The notes beneath the pieces are model-generated. The model did not search any database. It was not told the origin of the DNA and was given only the letters and a program-made list of their open reading frames with translations. The translations under genes and the position numbers were made by a program. From NCBI RefSeq assembly GCF_047250385.1, contig NZ_JBLBVM010000051.1:62001-126000 (forward strand): a stretch of 64,000 nucleotides of DNA, written 5' to 3'. Of the stretch, positions 35,894-44,878 are shown piece after piece. Positions within the stretch are counted from its first letter, which is position 1, and every line of letters starts with the position of its first letter. The stretch comes from Glaciecola sp047250385 (lineage in GTDB: Bacteria; Pseudomonadota; Gammaproteobacteria; Enterobacterales; Alteromonadaceae).

Positions 35894-37234
35894 TCACTTG
35901 ATTGGTTGACTTAAATACTCTAAGACTTCTGTTTCAAGGAGTGGTTTTGTATAATAAAAACCTTGAATTAAATCGGCGCCTAAATTGGTGACAACAGCCA
36001 ATTGTTCGGCAGTTTCGACACCCTCAGTAATGACACCTAAGCCTAGTGCATTTGCTAAGCCATAAACACCGCGAGCTATCAGTATAGCTTGCTTAGATTT
36101 ATTAGGATTTTTTGAATCTAGTTGAGAAACAAAAGAGCGGTCTATTTTAAGGATGTTTAACGGAAGCGTAGTGAGTTTTACAATTGAAGAATAGCCTGTA
36201 CCAAAATCGTCGATTGCTATTTTACAGCCTAGTTTTTTTATCGCACGAAGAGTGCTTGGCATACTACTAACAAATTCGGCTGATTCAGTTATTTCAATTC
36301 GGATTAACTCTGGATCAATACCCGACTCTAAAATGGCCTCTTTCAAACAATGAATTAACATTTCGGGATTTACTAATTGAATGGGACTTACATTGATACT
36401 GATCAAAATATTAGTAAGTTGAGAGGCCTTTTGCCATTTTACAGTGTCTATACAAGCTTTGCGTATCACCCAAGCACCTAATACATCCATTACGCCAATT
36501 TCTTCCGCAATGTGGATAAACTTATTAGGCATTATTGACCCTCTAATAGGATGATCCCACCTTAGCAAAGCTTCAAAACCTGTGACTTTATTTTGTTCTC
36601 TTGAAATTATTGGTTGATAAACGAGGTAGAATTCTTTACTGCTAATCGCATTAAACAGCTCATGGGTATTTGTGACTAACGAACAACGTAAGTCATTAGC
36701 AATTTGATGGGATTTTTGAGCGGTTTCAAGCATATGAGGCTCAAATTTGCATACCTTTAGACCATTACTGTTTGCGTAATGTAGAGCAGCCTCTGCGGCG
36801 TGCATAGTATCGTTAAACCCTTGATCTCTCACTTCAGCTTCGGCTATACCCATACGAACACTTAACACAATTACTTTACCACTGATCGCAAAAGGTCGTT
36901 GAGTGAAGTCTTGTAAGCGATTTACTTCTTCAGCCAAGTTGGCTGTGCCATTAAAAACCAAACAGAAGTGATCACCGTGAGTTCTAAAGATACATAGCGC
37001 GCTGGAAAATACGGTCGACAGACGCTTAGCTACTTTAGTTAGTATTTTGTCAGCAAGGGTGTTACCTATACTGTCACTGATTTGCCCAAACCGAGCTAAC
37101 TCTATGATAATAACTCGTACTGTTTGTATATCATCACTAATTAATAGATTTTCGACTAACTCACGTCCATATGTTCTACTTGGTAATTGAGTTAACGTGT
37201 CTATTTGGCTTCCTTTTGCGTCACCACTGTCCAT
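35894..37234 (-). CDS. Degenerate GGDEF-EAL protein, probable c-di-GMP phosphodiesterase
   Basis: I chose the ATG at 37234 (446 residues); a TTG at 37249 overlaps the GAGG ribosome site. The protein is soluble. Its GGDEF domain is degenerate: HGDHF (about 86-90) replaces GGDEF, so cyclase activity is unlikely. The EAL domain looks intact: FEALLRW (EAL at about 221-223), ISINVSPIQL, EITES, DDFGTGYSS, LKIDRSF and ITEGVET. It should hydrolyse c-di-GMP, perhaps with the GGDEF-like domain as a GTP-sensing regulator. It is the first gene of a two-gene operon with the BLUF protein. Confidence 0.88.
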   Translation of the reverse strand: MDSGDAKGSQIDTLTQLPSRTYGRELVENLLISDDIQTVRVIIIELARFGQISDSIGNTLADKILTKVAKRLSTVFSSALCIFRTHGDHFCLVFNGTANLAEEVNRLQDFTQRPFAISGKVIVLSVRMGIAEAEVRDQGFNDTMHAAEAALHYANSNGLKVCKFEPHMLETAQKSHQIANDLRCSLVTNTHELFNAISSKEFYLVYQPIISREQNKVTGFEALLRWDHPIRGSIMPNKFIHIAEEIGVMDVLGAWVIRKACIDTVKWQKASQLTNILISINVSPIQLVNPEMLIHCLKEAILESGIDPELIRIEITESAEFVSSMPSTLRAIKKLGCKIAIDDFGTGYSSIVKLTTLPLNILKIDRSFVSQLDSKNPNKSKQAILIARGVYGLANALGLGVITEGVETAEQLAVVTNLGADLIQGFYYTKPLLETEVLEYLSQPIK

Positions 37235-37457
37235 GAATATAAACCTCAAATATATATTGAGACGAAGATGTCAAAAATGAAAACTGCTAAAATTTCGAAT
37301 ATAACTTTCCGCATGTTACTAGAAATGGATCGCGATGTTAATAAGTTTAAAACGAGATATAACTAAAGTGCTTTCAAAATATGTTAAGAAAAAAGCTTAG
37401 GCAGCAGATTCTTTAATACGCTTCAATTAAAAATGTCAAATCCAACCAAAACTAACA

Positions 37458-38777
37458 CTAACGCGGAAACAAAGACAACATAAAAACTTTACTGTTACGA
37501 GTGAAGTTGTACATCTCTTTCTTAGCTGAGGGCAATGCGTCGAGAGTCTCTTCAACAAAGCCCTGTTCAAGAAACCAATGTCCGGTCACCGTTGTGAGTA
37601 CAAAAATACGGTCAAGACCACTCAGGATAGCTTTCTTACGAATTTCATCTAACAACCTCTCGCCTCGGTTGCCGCCGCGATATTCGTGATGAGTAGCAAC
37701 ACAAGCTAACTCTCCGCATCCATCATTACGATACATATATAAGGCTGCACAGGCGATAATCATGCCGTCTCTTACAATAACAGTAAACAAACCAATCTCA
37801 TTTTCGAGGCGCTCTCGCGAGCGTTTTACTAAGGCACCGCTTTCTTCTAGAGGCTTAATTAGCTTTAAAATGCCGCCAACGTCGTCGATTGTCGCTGTTC
37901 TTAGCTGTTCGTAATGATTCTGTAAAACCAGCGAACCTGCGCCATCGCGAGTAAACAGCTCCCTTAGCAATACACCGTCCGTGTGGTAATTAATACAATG
38001 TGCTCGTGTGACACCCTCTTCTACGGAAGATATCATAGCTGTTAGGCAGGTTCCTTCAGCGTCTATATTGTCTTCAGCAAGCTCTTTCCTTAAGACGTTT
38101 AATTCAGTGGTCCTCAGCAATTTACCAGCTCTGTTAAAAATACCATCTCGCTCTGAAAGTGTGATGATCTTGTCAGCTTTCATAGCAATAGCTGCTTGTG
38201 TTGCAACGTCTTCGTGAGACAAGTTGAATACTTCGCCGGTGGGTGAATAACCCATAGGGGAGAGCAGGACAATAGAGCCATCGGAAAGGTGATCGTTGAT
38301 ACCTTGCACATCAACGCGGCGAACGAGCCCTGTATGTTCAAAATCCGTTCCTTCTTTTACGCCGATGGGACGAGCAACCACAAGATTTCCCGAGCAAACT
38401 CGTATTTGCGAACCATGCATCGGCGAATTAGGTAAACCCATCGTTAACAGGGCTTCAATTTGGCTTCGTAAAGAACCTGCAGCATCTTTCACACATTCCA
38501 GACTTTCTTTGTCTGTGATCCTGATGTCATTTACAAACTTTGATTCTTTATTGCGGAGCTTCAGGCGATGATCAATTTGAGGGCGAGCGCCATGCACTAA
38601 AATCAGACGCACGCCTAAACTGTTCATCAAGGCAATATCTTGAATGATCCTAGGAAAATTAGGATCCTCAATAGCTTCACCGCCAAACATGATGACGAAG
38701 GTTTTTCCGCGGTGCGCATTAATGTAAGGCGCTGAACTGCGGAATAAACGAATGCTGTCTGGATCAGATAATGCCAT
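37458..38777 (-). CDS. argA: N-acetylglutamate synthase
   Basis: ArgA acetylates glutamate with acetyl-CoA, the first step of arginine synthesis. The 439-residue protein has the classical layout: an amino-acid-kinase-like domain (about 1-290: FVIMFGGEAIEDPNF, LILVHGARPQID, VVARPIGVKEGTDFEHTG, LLSPMGYSPTGEVFNL) that binds the feedback inhibitor arginine, then a GNAT domain (about 295-439: ELACVATHHEYRGGNRGERLL, LTTVTGHWFLEQGF). It is the last gene of the leftward arg operon, 40 nt after argH. In several marine gammaproteobacteria argH carries a fused short acetyltransferase instead; here a full separate argA is present. Confidence 0.95.
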   Translation of the reverse strand: MALSDPDSIRLFRSSAPYINAHRGKTFVIMFGGEAIEDPNFPRIIQDIALMNSLGVRLILVHGARPQIDHRLKLRNKESKFVNDIRITDKESLECVKDAAGSLRSQIEALLTMGLPNSPMHGSQIRVCSGNLVVARPIGVKEGTDFEHTGLVRRVDVQGINDHLSDGSIVLLSPMGYSPTGEVFNLSHEDVATQAAIAMKADKIITLSERDGIFNRAGKLLRTTELNVLRKELAEDNIDAEGTCLTAMISSVEEGVTRAHCINYHTDGVLLRELFTRDGAGSLVLQNHYEQLRTATIDDVGGILKLIKPLEESGALVKRSRERLENEIGLFTVIVRDGMIIACAALYMYRNDGCGELACVATHHEYRGGNRGERLLDEIRKKAILSGLDRIFVLTTVTGHWFLEQGFVEETLDALPSAKKEMYNFTRNSKVFMLSLFPR

Positions 38778-38817
38778 TTTGTTCTCTTATAAATGCAAGG
38801 ATGATTGGGCTTGTTCC

Positions 38818-40203
38818 TTAGCCCTTAAGTTTGTCGAGTCTTTCTAATTCGACATAAATTGCTTGAGTGACCAAAGCCTTGTTAGTACCACCCAGCACAC
38901 TACGTTTGTTCAAAACTGCTTCTAACTCCAGAACTGGGTAGACATCATCTTCGATATGCTCATTAATTGTTTTCAATTCTGGAATAGTCAAATCTTCAAG
39001 TGCTTTGCCCTTTGAGATGGCTAGGACAACGGCTTGCCCAGAAATGTCATGTGCAGTTCTAAATGGAATGCCTTTTGCCACTAAGTAATCTGCTAGCTCG
39101 GTAGCATTCGCATAACCCTGTTGCGCAGCTGCACGACATCGTTCTTCGTTCAGCGCTAATGTGTCGAGTACCTCAACAGCAATGCATAAGCATATATGCC
39201 ATTGATTAACGCTATCTATGGCTCCTTCTTTATCTTCCTGCATGTCCTTGTTATAGGCTAGGGGAAGCCCTTTCATCGTGACTAATAGGGCCTGCAAATT
39301 ACCAAAAACTCGGCCACATTTACCGCGCATTAATTCTAGTGCATCGGGGTTTTTCTTTTGTGGCATGAGTGAAGAACCGGAGGTAACCGAATCGCCCAGT
39401 TGCAGAAATCCAGCTTCTCCACTGTTATAGAAAATAAGGTCTTCAGCCATACGTGATAGGTGCATCATGCTGGTACTTGCGTTAAACAACAGTTCCAACA
39501 CGAAGTCGCGATCAGAAACGGCATCTAAGCTATTCAAGCATGGTGAATCAAAACCGAGGTCGGCAGCAATCTTCTGGCGATCGACAGGGAAGGTAGTTCC
39601 CGCTAAAGCGCCAGACCCTAAAGGGCATTGGTTCAAACGTTTTTGTAAATCTTCAATACGACTCACGTCACGCTTAAGCATTTCGACATATGCCAAGCAC
39701 CAATGTGCGAAATACACTGGCTGAGCGCGTTGCAAATGCGTGTATCCAGGTATAATCGCATCTTGGTGACGGTTTGCTACTTTGAGTAGGGCACTGATGA
39801 CATTCAGGCAATCTTCACGCAGAGAGTCTAAATGGGAGCGGCACCATAAGCGGAAGTCTGTCGCAACTTGATCATTTCTGCTTCGCCCGGTGTGCAGCTT
39901 TCTCGCAATATCACCCAGTTCGGCTGTTAAGGTTGCTTCAACGAAGCTATGAATATCTTCTTCGGGCGAACTTGCGAAATCAAGTTCACCTGCTTCGGCT
40001 TGCACTTTTAGTTTTGTTAATGACGTTTCAAGCTGATTTTGTTCATCATCACTCAGTACTCCTGCGTCCTTTAACGCACGAGACCAAATAATAGAGCCCC
40101 AAATATCCTCTGCTGCCATCACATAATCAAACGGCAAGGAATCGTTGACCTGCTTAAACATATCACTGCTACCGGACTGAAAGCGCCCACCCCATAATGC
40201 CAT
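38818..40203 (-). CDS. argH: Argininosuccinate lyase
   Basis: ArgH splits argininosuccinate to arginine and fumarate, the last step of the pathway. The 461-residue protein matches the unfused family: MALWGGRFQSG, HTGRSRNDQVATDFRLW, IIPGYTHLQRAQPVYFAHW with the catalytic His, and the fumarase-superfamily loop GSSLMPQKKNPD. It ends in a normal ArgH C-terminus (LGGTNKALVTQAI) without the appended acetyltransferase domain of ArgH(A) fusions. It starts 9 nt after argG. Confidence 0.97.
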   Translation of the reverse strand: MALWGGRFQSGSSDMFKQVNDSLPFDYVMAAEDIWGSIIWSRALKDAGVLSDDEQNQLETSLTKLKVQAEAGELDFASSPEEDIHSFVEATLTAELGDIARKLHTGRSRNDQVATDFRLWCRSHLDSLREDCLNVISALLKVANRHQDAIIPGYTHLQRAQPVYFAHWCLAYVEMLKRDVSRIEDLQKRLNQCPLGSGALAGTTFPVDRQKIAADLGFDSPCLNSLDAVSDRDFVLELLFNASTSMMHLSRMAEDLIFYNSGEAGFLQLGDSVTSGSSLMPQKKNPDALELMRGKCGRVFGNLQALLVTMKGLPLAYNKDMQEDKEGAIDSVNQWHICLCIAVEVLDTLALNEERCRAAAQQGYANATELADYLVAKGIPFRTAHDISGQAVVLAISKGKALEDLTIPELKTINEHIEDDVYPVLELEAVLNKRSVLGGTNKALVTQAIYVELERLDKLKG

Positions 40204-40212
40204 GATGCTTCC

Positions 40213-41433
40213 TTATTTTTGTTTGAGTGCTTTGATTCTGCTCGACAAGCTAAATAGTCTAATAAAACCTTCAGCATGGCTTTGGTTGTACACGTCATCC
40301 GCGCCGAAGGTAGCGAAGTCTTCTGAATAAAGGCTATTCGGAGATTGACGCTGTACAACTGTAGCTTGACCTTTATAGAGTTTTACTACTATCTCGCCGG
40401 TTACCAGTTGAGCAAAACTTGCGGCGCTTGCTAATAAGGCGTCATTAAGTGCGGTAAACCAGCGACCGTCGTACATGACATGAGCGAACTCTAGTGCCAA
40501 CTGTTCTCTGAACTTTAACGCTGATTTATCTAATACCAAACACTCTAAAGCTTTGTATGCTTTCATTAACACGGTGCCCCCGGGCGTCTCGTAACAGCCT
40601 CGTGACTTCATACCAACTAATCTGTTTTCAACAATATCTATTCTGCCTACGCCATGAGGAGCTGCTAGTTGATTTAACTCTACTAGTGCTTGATAAGGAG
40701 ATAATGCGATACCGTTTACATGAGTCAAACGGCCTTCAAAGAAGGTTAAAGAGATACGTTCCGCTGTGTCTGGAGCGTCTTCTGGATCAGTGGTCATGGT
40801 CCAGACTTGCTTGCTCGGTTCACACCAAGGATCTTCAAGTTCTCCACCTTCGTGTGAAATATGCCAAGCATTGGCATCACGACTATAAATTTTCGTCGCA
40901 GACGCAGTTGTCTTTATATCTCTGCTAGCTAAGTAATCAAGTAAATCTTCGCGCGAAACCATATCCCACTCGCGCCAAGGTGCGATTACTTGTAAGTCGG
41001 GTGCAAGCGCTGCGAAAGCACCTTCAAAACGAACTTGGTCGTTTCCTTTGCCTGTGCAGCCATGACTCAATGCGTCAGCTCCAACCTTGCGTGCTACTTC
41101 AACTTGAGCTTTAGCGATAACTGGGCGCGCCATCGATGTACCTAACAAATACTCGCCCTCATATACAGCACCAGTCGTTATAGTTGGGTAGATAAAATCG
41201 CTTACAAATTCTTCTTTCAAGTCTACGATATGACACTCGCTTGCACCTGAAGCAATTGCCTTGTCATGTAAACCTTCGAGTTCTTCGTCTCCTTGACCAA
41301 CATCTGCTGCGAAGGCAACCACTTCACAGTCATAGTTTTCTTTAAGCCATGGCATAATTGCCGAAGTGTCGAGGCCGCCTGAATAAGCTAGTACGACTTT
41401 CTTTATATTTTGTTTGTTATCTGTTAACGCCAT
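40213..41433 (-). CDS. argG: Argininosuccinate synthase
   Basis: ArgG joins citrulline and aspartate using ATP. I chose the ATG at 41433 (406 residues), with AAGGA 7 nt upstream; the frame is open to 41457. It is the short (type 1) ArgG: the ATP PP-motif VVLAYSGGLDTSAIM, DVGQGDEEL, SHGCTGKGNDQVRFE and the citrulline/aspartate-binding GRIDIVENRLVGMKSRG. It lies about 100 nt after argF and 9 nt before argH. Confidence 0.97.
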   Translation of the reverse strand: MALTDNKQNIKKVVLAYSGGLDTSAIMPWLKENYDCEVVAFAADVGQGDEELEGLHDKAIASGASECHIVDLKEEFVSDFIYPTITTGAVYEGEYLLGTSMARPVIAKAQVEVARKVGADALSHGCTGKGNDQVRFEGAFAALAPDLQVIAPWREWDMVSREDLLDYLASRDIKTTASATKIYSRDANAWHISHEGGELEDPWCEPSKQVWTMTTDPEDAPDTAERISLTFFEGRLTHVNGIALSPYQALVELNQLAAPHGVGRIDIVENRLVGMKSRGCYETPGGTVLMKAYKALECLVLDKSALKFREQLALEFAHVMYDGRWFTALNDALLASAASFAQLVTGEIVVKLYKGQATVVQRQSPNSLYSEDFATFGADDVYNQSHAEGFIRLFSLSSRIKALKQK

Positions 41434-41535
41434 TCTTTGGTCCTTAATTACGAACAAGCCAATGCATGTTCGTGAGTTTGTTTAGTTCGTTAGTTTTGTA
41501 ATAATTCTAGTTCAACTTGTAAAAACTACTGCAAA

Positions 41536-42465
41536 TTATAAAGTTTCGTCAATACTGACATTGCCTACAAGCATCGCCAATATTGCATTCTGTGCATGCA
41601 TTCTATTTTCAGCTTGCAACATCAGTAGCGATTGTTCACTGTCCATCAAACTACCCGTAAGTTCTAAATCGCGATGTGCAGGCTGACAATGCATGACGTA
41701 GCTTGCTCCCGACTTTTTCATGAGCGCTTCATTTACTTGATAAGCAGAAAATTTTTCTTGAATTTCCTCTAACGGAGTTTCGTCACCCATCGATAGCCAC
41801 GTATCCGTGTATAGAATGTCAGCTTGTCCTAACTCATTTATATCGTTCGCGATTGTTAAGTTAACATTGTTCTCATATGCTAATTTTGCAGCGTGTTTTG
41901 CGATGTTAGCTGATATTTCGAATCCTTTTGGCGTAATTACTGTCTGATGGCAACCTAGCAAAGCACCGACAATTAGGAGCGAATGGGTTACGTTGTTGCC
42001 ATCACCGATATACGCCATTGTTTTTCCCTTCACATCACCGAACTTTTCAAACATAGCCAGATAATCGGCCAATGCCTGACAAGGGTGATACAAATCGCAT
42101 AATGCATTGATGACAGGAATGTCTGCCCCAGCGGCTAGATCGACCAGTGTTTTATGCTCATAAACTCGTGAAACAATGGCATCCGCCCAACAGGCCAAAT
42201 TCGCGCCGACATCAACTGGATCTTCACGTTCTTTTAAAGGTGAACCTTGGCTATCAACATAAACCATATGCCCGCCCAATTTATTGATACCGATATCAAA
42301 ACTCACTCGGGTGCGCAGAGAAGGCTTTTCGAAAATTGCGACAATAGACTTGCCTTCTAAAGGGCGACCAAATTTTTCTGGCGACTTTTTAAGTTCGAAA
42401 GCCAATTTCAGAAGCGAATGCATTGAAGTTGAATTCCAATCTTTAAAACTGAGCAAGTCCTGCAT
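41536..42465 (-). CDS. argF: Ornithine carbamoyltransferase
   Basis: ArgF makes citrulline from ornithine and carbamoyl phosphate. I chose the ATG at 42465 (309 residues) because AAGGA is well placed; the frame extends ten codons further to 42495. Signatures present are the carbamoyl-phosphate loop FEKPSLRTRVSFD, SRVYEH, the HPCQALADYLA motif and the ornithine-binding HCQPAHRD with the catalytic Cys. It lies between argB and argG. Confidence 0.96.
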   Translation of the reverse strand: MQDLLSFKDWNSTSMHSLLKLAFELKKSPEKFGRPLEGKSIVAIFEKPSLRTRVSFDIGINKLGGHMVYVDSQGSPLKEREDPVDVGANLACWADAIVSRVYEHKTLVDLAAGADIPVINALCDLYHPCQALADYLAMFEKFGDVKGKTMAYIGDGNNVTHSLLIVGALLGCHQTVITPKGFEISANIAKHAAKLAYENNVNLTIANDINELGQADILYTDTWLSMGDETPLEEIQEKFSAYQVNEALMKKSGASYVMHCQPAHRDLELTGSLMDSEQSLLMLQAENRMHAQNAILAMLVGNVSIDETL

Positions 42466-42510
42466 TTTGTTTTCCTTGTGCGTTTGGGTATTCATAGTAA
42501 TTAATGGTGA

Positions 42511-43329
42511 CTAGTCGATGGCTGTAATTGTTGTGCCAATTTTAGTTTCTGGCTCGGAAAGTAGTGCAGAAATATCGTTCCAGCTGCCAATGTTCACTGC
42601 TTTCCCTAAAGTTTTTGAAGCTTCCTGTGCAGCGCGCACTTTTACAATCATGCCATCAGTGATAACGCTTTTATCAACCAACTGAGTCACTTCACGTTCA
42701 TCTAAATGCGCAATAACTTGCTTATTATCGTCTAATACGCCGCTGACGTCGGATAAAAGATACAAATCAGCATATAATAGTGATGCTATGCAGGTGGCGG
42801 CTTGATCCGCATTCACATTATATAGACGACCATTAAGATCACTGCCAATAGAACAAATGATCGGAGTTAGGTTAGCGTGCATGAGTTGGTGCAGCAACTT
42901 TGCACTGCGCGGGTTGGGATAGCCGACCGCACCCAACATTGGCGCAACTTCATCGCATACCGCTAAATTACCATCAGCCAGGGATATTCCAACACCGACG
43001 AGCCCTTCTTGTGCCGCCATGCAAACCATTTGCTTATTAAGCGTCCCAGCTAAAACGCCAGTCACTGCCGGCATTTGTTCGTCAGGGGAAATTCGCAAAC
43101 CTTCATGTTTTTCACTTTTAAAACCTAGCGCGGTTAGTTGGGTTTGCAACTGTGAACCACCGCCATGAACAATAGCCACGTTGTGACCTTTTTGTTTGAG
43201 TGCAGCAACAGCTTTGAAAAAGTTGGTTTGCGCGCTATTGCCATCCCGAAAGGTATCATCAAAAAAGTTTCCACCTACTTTTAACACGATGCTATTTAAC
43301 GGCTGGTTGCTTTTAGAATGTAGATTCAT
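42511..43329 (-). CDS. argB: Acetylglutamate kinase
   Basis: ArgB phosphorylates N-acetylglutamate. I chose the ATG at 43329 (272 residues), with AAGAGA about 8 nt upstream; a TTG at 43335 adds two residues. The amino-acid-kinase fold is clear: IVLKVGGNFFDD, IVHGGGSQLQTQL, ICSIGSDLNGRLYNVNADQAA, LYLLSDVSGVLDD and GMIVKVRAAQEA. There is no N-terminal arginine-sensing helix, so it resembles the arginine-insensitive enteric type. An 18 bp tandem repeat lies between it and argC. Confidence 0.95.
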   Translation of the reverse strand: MNLHSKSNQPLNSIVLKVGGNFFDDTFRDGNSAQTNFFKAVAALKQKGHNVAIVHGGGSQLQTQLTALGFKSEKHEGLRISPDEQMPAVTGVLAGTLNKQMVCMAAQEGLVGVGISLADGNLAVCDEVAPMLGAVGYPNPRSAKLLHQLMHANLTPIICSIGSDLNGRLYNVNADQAATCIASLLYADLYLLSDVSGVLDDNKQVIAHLDEREVTQLVDKSVITDGMIVKVRAAQEASKTLGKAVNIGSWNDISALLSEPETKIGTTITAID

Positions 43330-43364
43330 AGACAAAGTCTCTTAAAGGAGTAGTTAACGAATTG

Positions 43365-43436
43365 AAAGTCTTTAGCTAATAAAAAGTCCTTAACTAATGA
43401 AAAGTCCTTAACTAATAAAAAGTCCTTAACTAATAA
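43365..43436. repeat. Four tandem 18 bp repeats between argC and argB
   Basis: Units 43365-43382, 43383-43400, 43401-43418 and 43419-43436 have the consensus AAAGTCCTTAACTAATAA; units 3 and 4 are identical, unit 2 differs by one base and unit 1 by two. They fill most of the 118 nt argC-argB spacer. All three minus-strand frames are short, so the array is not coding. Being tandem and near-identical, its copy number may vary by slippage. Confidence 0.9.
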
Positions 43437-43447
43437 AAAACCGAATT

Positions 43448-44467
43448 TCATTGTTTTATCAATCCAGTTTCACTTGGCAGCTTAAACGCTAAATTGGCGC
43501 ATTGTACTGCTTGAGAAGCCGCGCCTTTTAACAGGTTGTCGATCGCTGAGCTTACTACTAGATAAGCACTATCTTCATCGAATTTCCAATGGATATCGCA
43601 GAATGGGGTGTTAGCGACATCGTCTATCTTGGGCCATGTGTCGCGCAAACGCACTAAGGCTTGTTCTGCATAGTGATGTTCGAATCGTTCCCGAATATCC
43701 TCTGTGCTTATGTTTGGAAGCAACTTCATTGTAATCGTAGCCAGTATCCCACGTTTAAATTGCCCGAGATGAGGAGTGAATATGACTTTAGCACCACTGT
43801 AATCTTCTATTTCAGGTGTGTGACGGTGACCTAGCACCCCATAGGCTTGCAAACTCACTTCAAAGAAGCTTGTGGTCATAGAAGGTTTACGCCCTGCACC
43901 GCTAACACCTGAAGTTGCATTTATCACAGGTCTAACTTGCGGATCTATGAAGCCAGCTTCACTCATAGGTTTTAAAGCCAAAAGTGATGCTGTTGGGTAG
44001 CAACCGGGAACGGCAACAAAACTTGCTGATTTGATTGCTTCAGAGTGCCATTCTGCTAGACCATAAACAGCATTTTTCAGAATACTCGTTTGTTCATGTT
44101 TAAATCCATAATAAGCTTCAAACACCTTCGCATCTTGCAGTCTAAATGCACCCGAAAGATCGAAAATTTTCGCTTTTTTACCGCTTAGTGCGCTAGCCCA
44201 ATCATGACTGGCTTCATGCGGAGTTGCTAAAAATATTGCATCATATGTATCAGCAAGTTGAGAGAGTTCATTAGGCGCCAAAGCAATTGTGACTAGTGAT
44301 GTTTGCCCTAATAATTGAGGGTGAATAGCACCAATCGCTTTATTGCTATCTTCACTGCCATTCGACACATAGCAAGCGTCCAATGAAAAATGTGGGTGTT
44401 GAATAATTATTTTAATTAGTTCAGCGCCTGTGTAGCCACTTGCGCCAATAATACATGTTGAAATCAT
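43448..44467 (-). CDS. argC: N-acetyl-gamma-glutamyl-phosphate reductase
   Basis: ArgC reduces acetylglutamyl phosphate to the semialdehyde with NADPH. The 339-residue protein shows the Rossmann start CIIGASGYTGAELIKI, FLATPHEASHDWA, the active-site Cys in VAVPGCYPTASLLALKP, SGVSGAGRKP and HRHTPEIED. It is the first gene of the argCBFGHA operon. The leader is long: the ArgR operator lies about 280 nt upstream, with a MITE-like element in between. Confidence 0.96.
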   Translation of the reverse strand: MISTCIIGASGYTGAELIKIIIQHPHFSLDACYVSNGSEDSNKAIGAIHPQLLGQTSLVTIALAPNELSQLADTYDAIFLATPHEASHDWASALSGKKAKIFDLSGAFRLQDAKVFEAYYGFKHEQTSILKNAVYGLAEWHSEAIKSASFVAVPGCYPTASLLALKPMSEAGFIDPQVRPVINATSGVSGAGRKPSMTTSFFEVSLQAYGVLGHRHTPEIEDYSGAKVIFTPHLGQFKRGILATITMKLLPNISTEDIRERFEHHYAEQALVRLRDTWPKIDDVANTPFCDIHWKFDEDSAYLVVSSAIDNLLKGAASQAVQCANLAFKLPSETGLIKQ

Positions 44468-44486
44468 AATAGTGTCTTAATTTAGG

Positions 44487-44626
44487 AAAAAATCCCCTTC
44501 ACCCCTAGCACAACAGAGCAGTCGTTGTGCTAAGAGCGAAAGCGCTGTGCTCTGCTACAAAGTAATGACGAAATTTAATCGTCGTAATAGCTTCCCACAG
44601 CAAAGGGAGGGAGGAGGGGAGAAAAA
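44487..44626. mobile_element. Candidate MITE-like inverted-repeat element in the argC leader
   Basis: A roughly 140 bp non-coding block has imperfect terminal inverted repeats: AAAAAATCCCCTTCACCCCT at the left, and the right end read on the other strand as ATTTTTCTCCCCTCCTCCCT. Inside is a perfect 9 bp inverted repeat, TAGCACAAC (44506-44514) and GTTGTGCTA (44524-44532), and further hairpins (AGCGAAAGCGCT; ACGA...TCGT). No transposase is present. I see no second copy in the window, so mobility is inferred from structure only; a folded leader is the alternative. Confidence 0.5.
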
Positions 44627-44740
44627 TGATAGTGTAACTAAAAATTTAACAATAAAATTAATCACTTAAATAAAGCTCAGTTGTATATTGTGTGCAAGTA
44701 ATTCGCTTGCTTTAAAAACGATAAAGAAAGGATAGTCAAA

Positions 44741-44779
44741 ATTGAATATTTATGCAATATAAATGTATAAATAATTATT
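44741..44779. promoter_or_regulatory. Tandem ARG boxes (ArgR operator) of the arg operon
   Basis: Box 1 at 44741-44758 (TGAAT-ATTT-ATGCA core) matches WNTGAATWWWWATTCANW with one mismatch. Box 2 at 44762-44779 (TGTAT-AAAT-AATTA core) has three mismatches. They are separated by exactly 3 bp, the arrangement that binds one ArgR hexamer. The site lies between argC and mgsA and should repress leftward argCBFGHA transcription when arginine is plentiful. No gene is seen in the 44468-44878 gap. Confidence 0.8.
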
Positions 44780-44878
44780 AATTTTTTTTATGAAGTGTTG
44801 TGCTTGATTAAAAATACAAATACTATCAAGCAAAGCTAAAAGCTAGTTCAAACGAAACGAACGCGAGGACCAACGCCA

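Noticed and set aside
43365..43436. The argC-argB repeat array as a CRISPR
   Set aside because: Units abut with no unique spacers and are only 18 bp.
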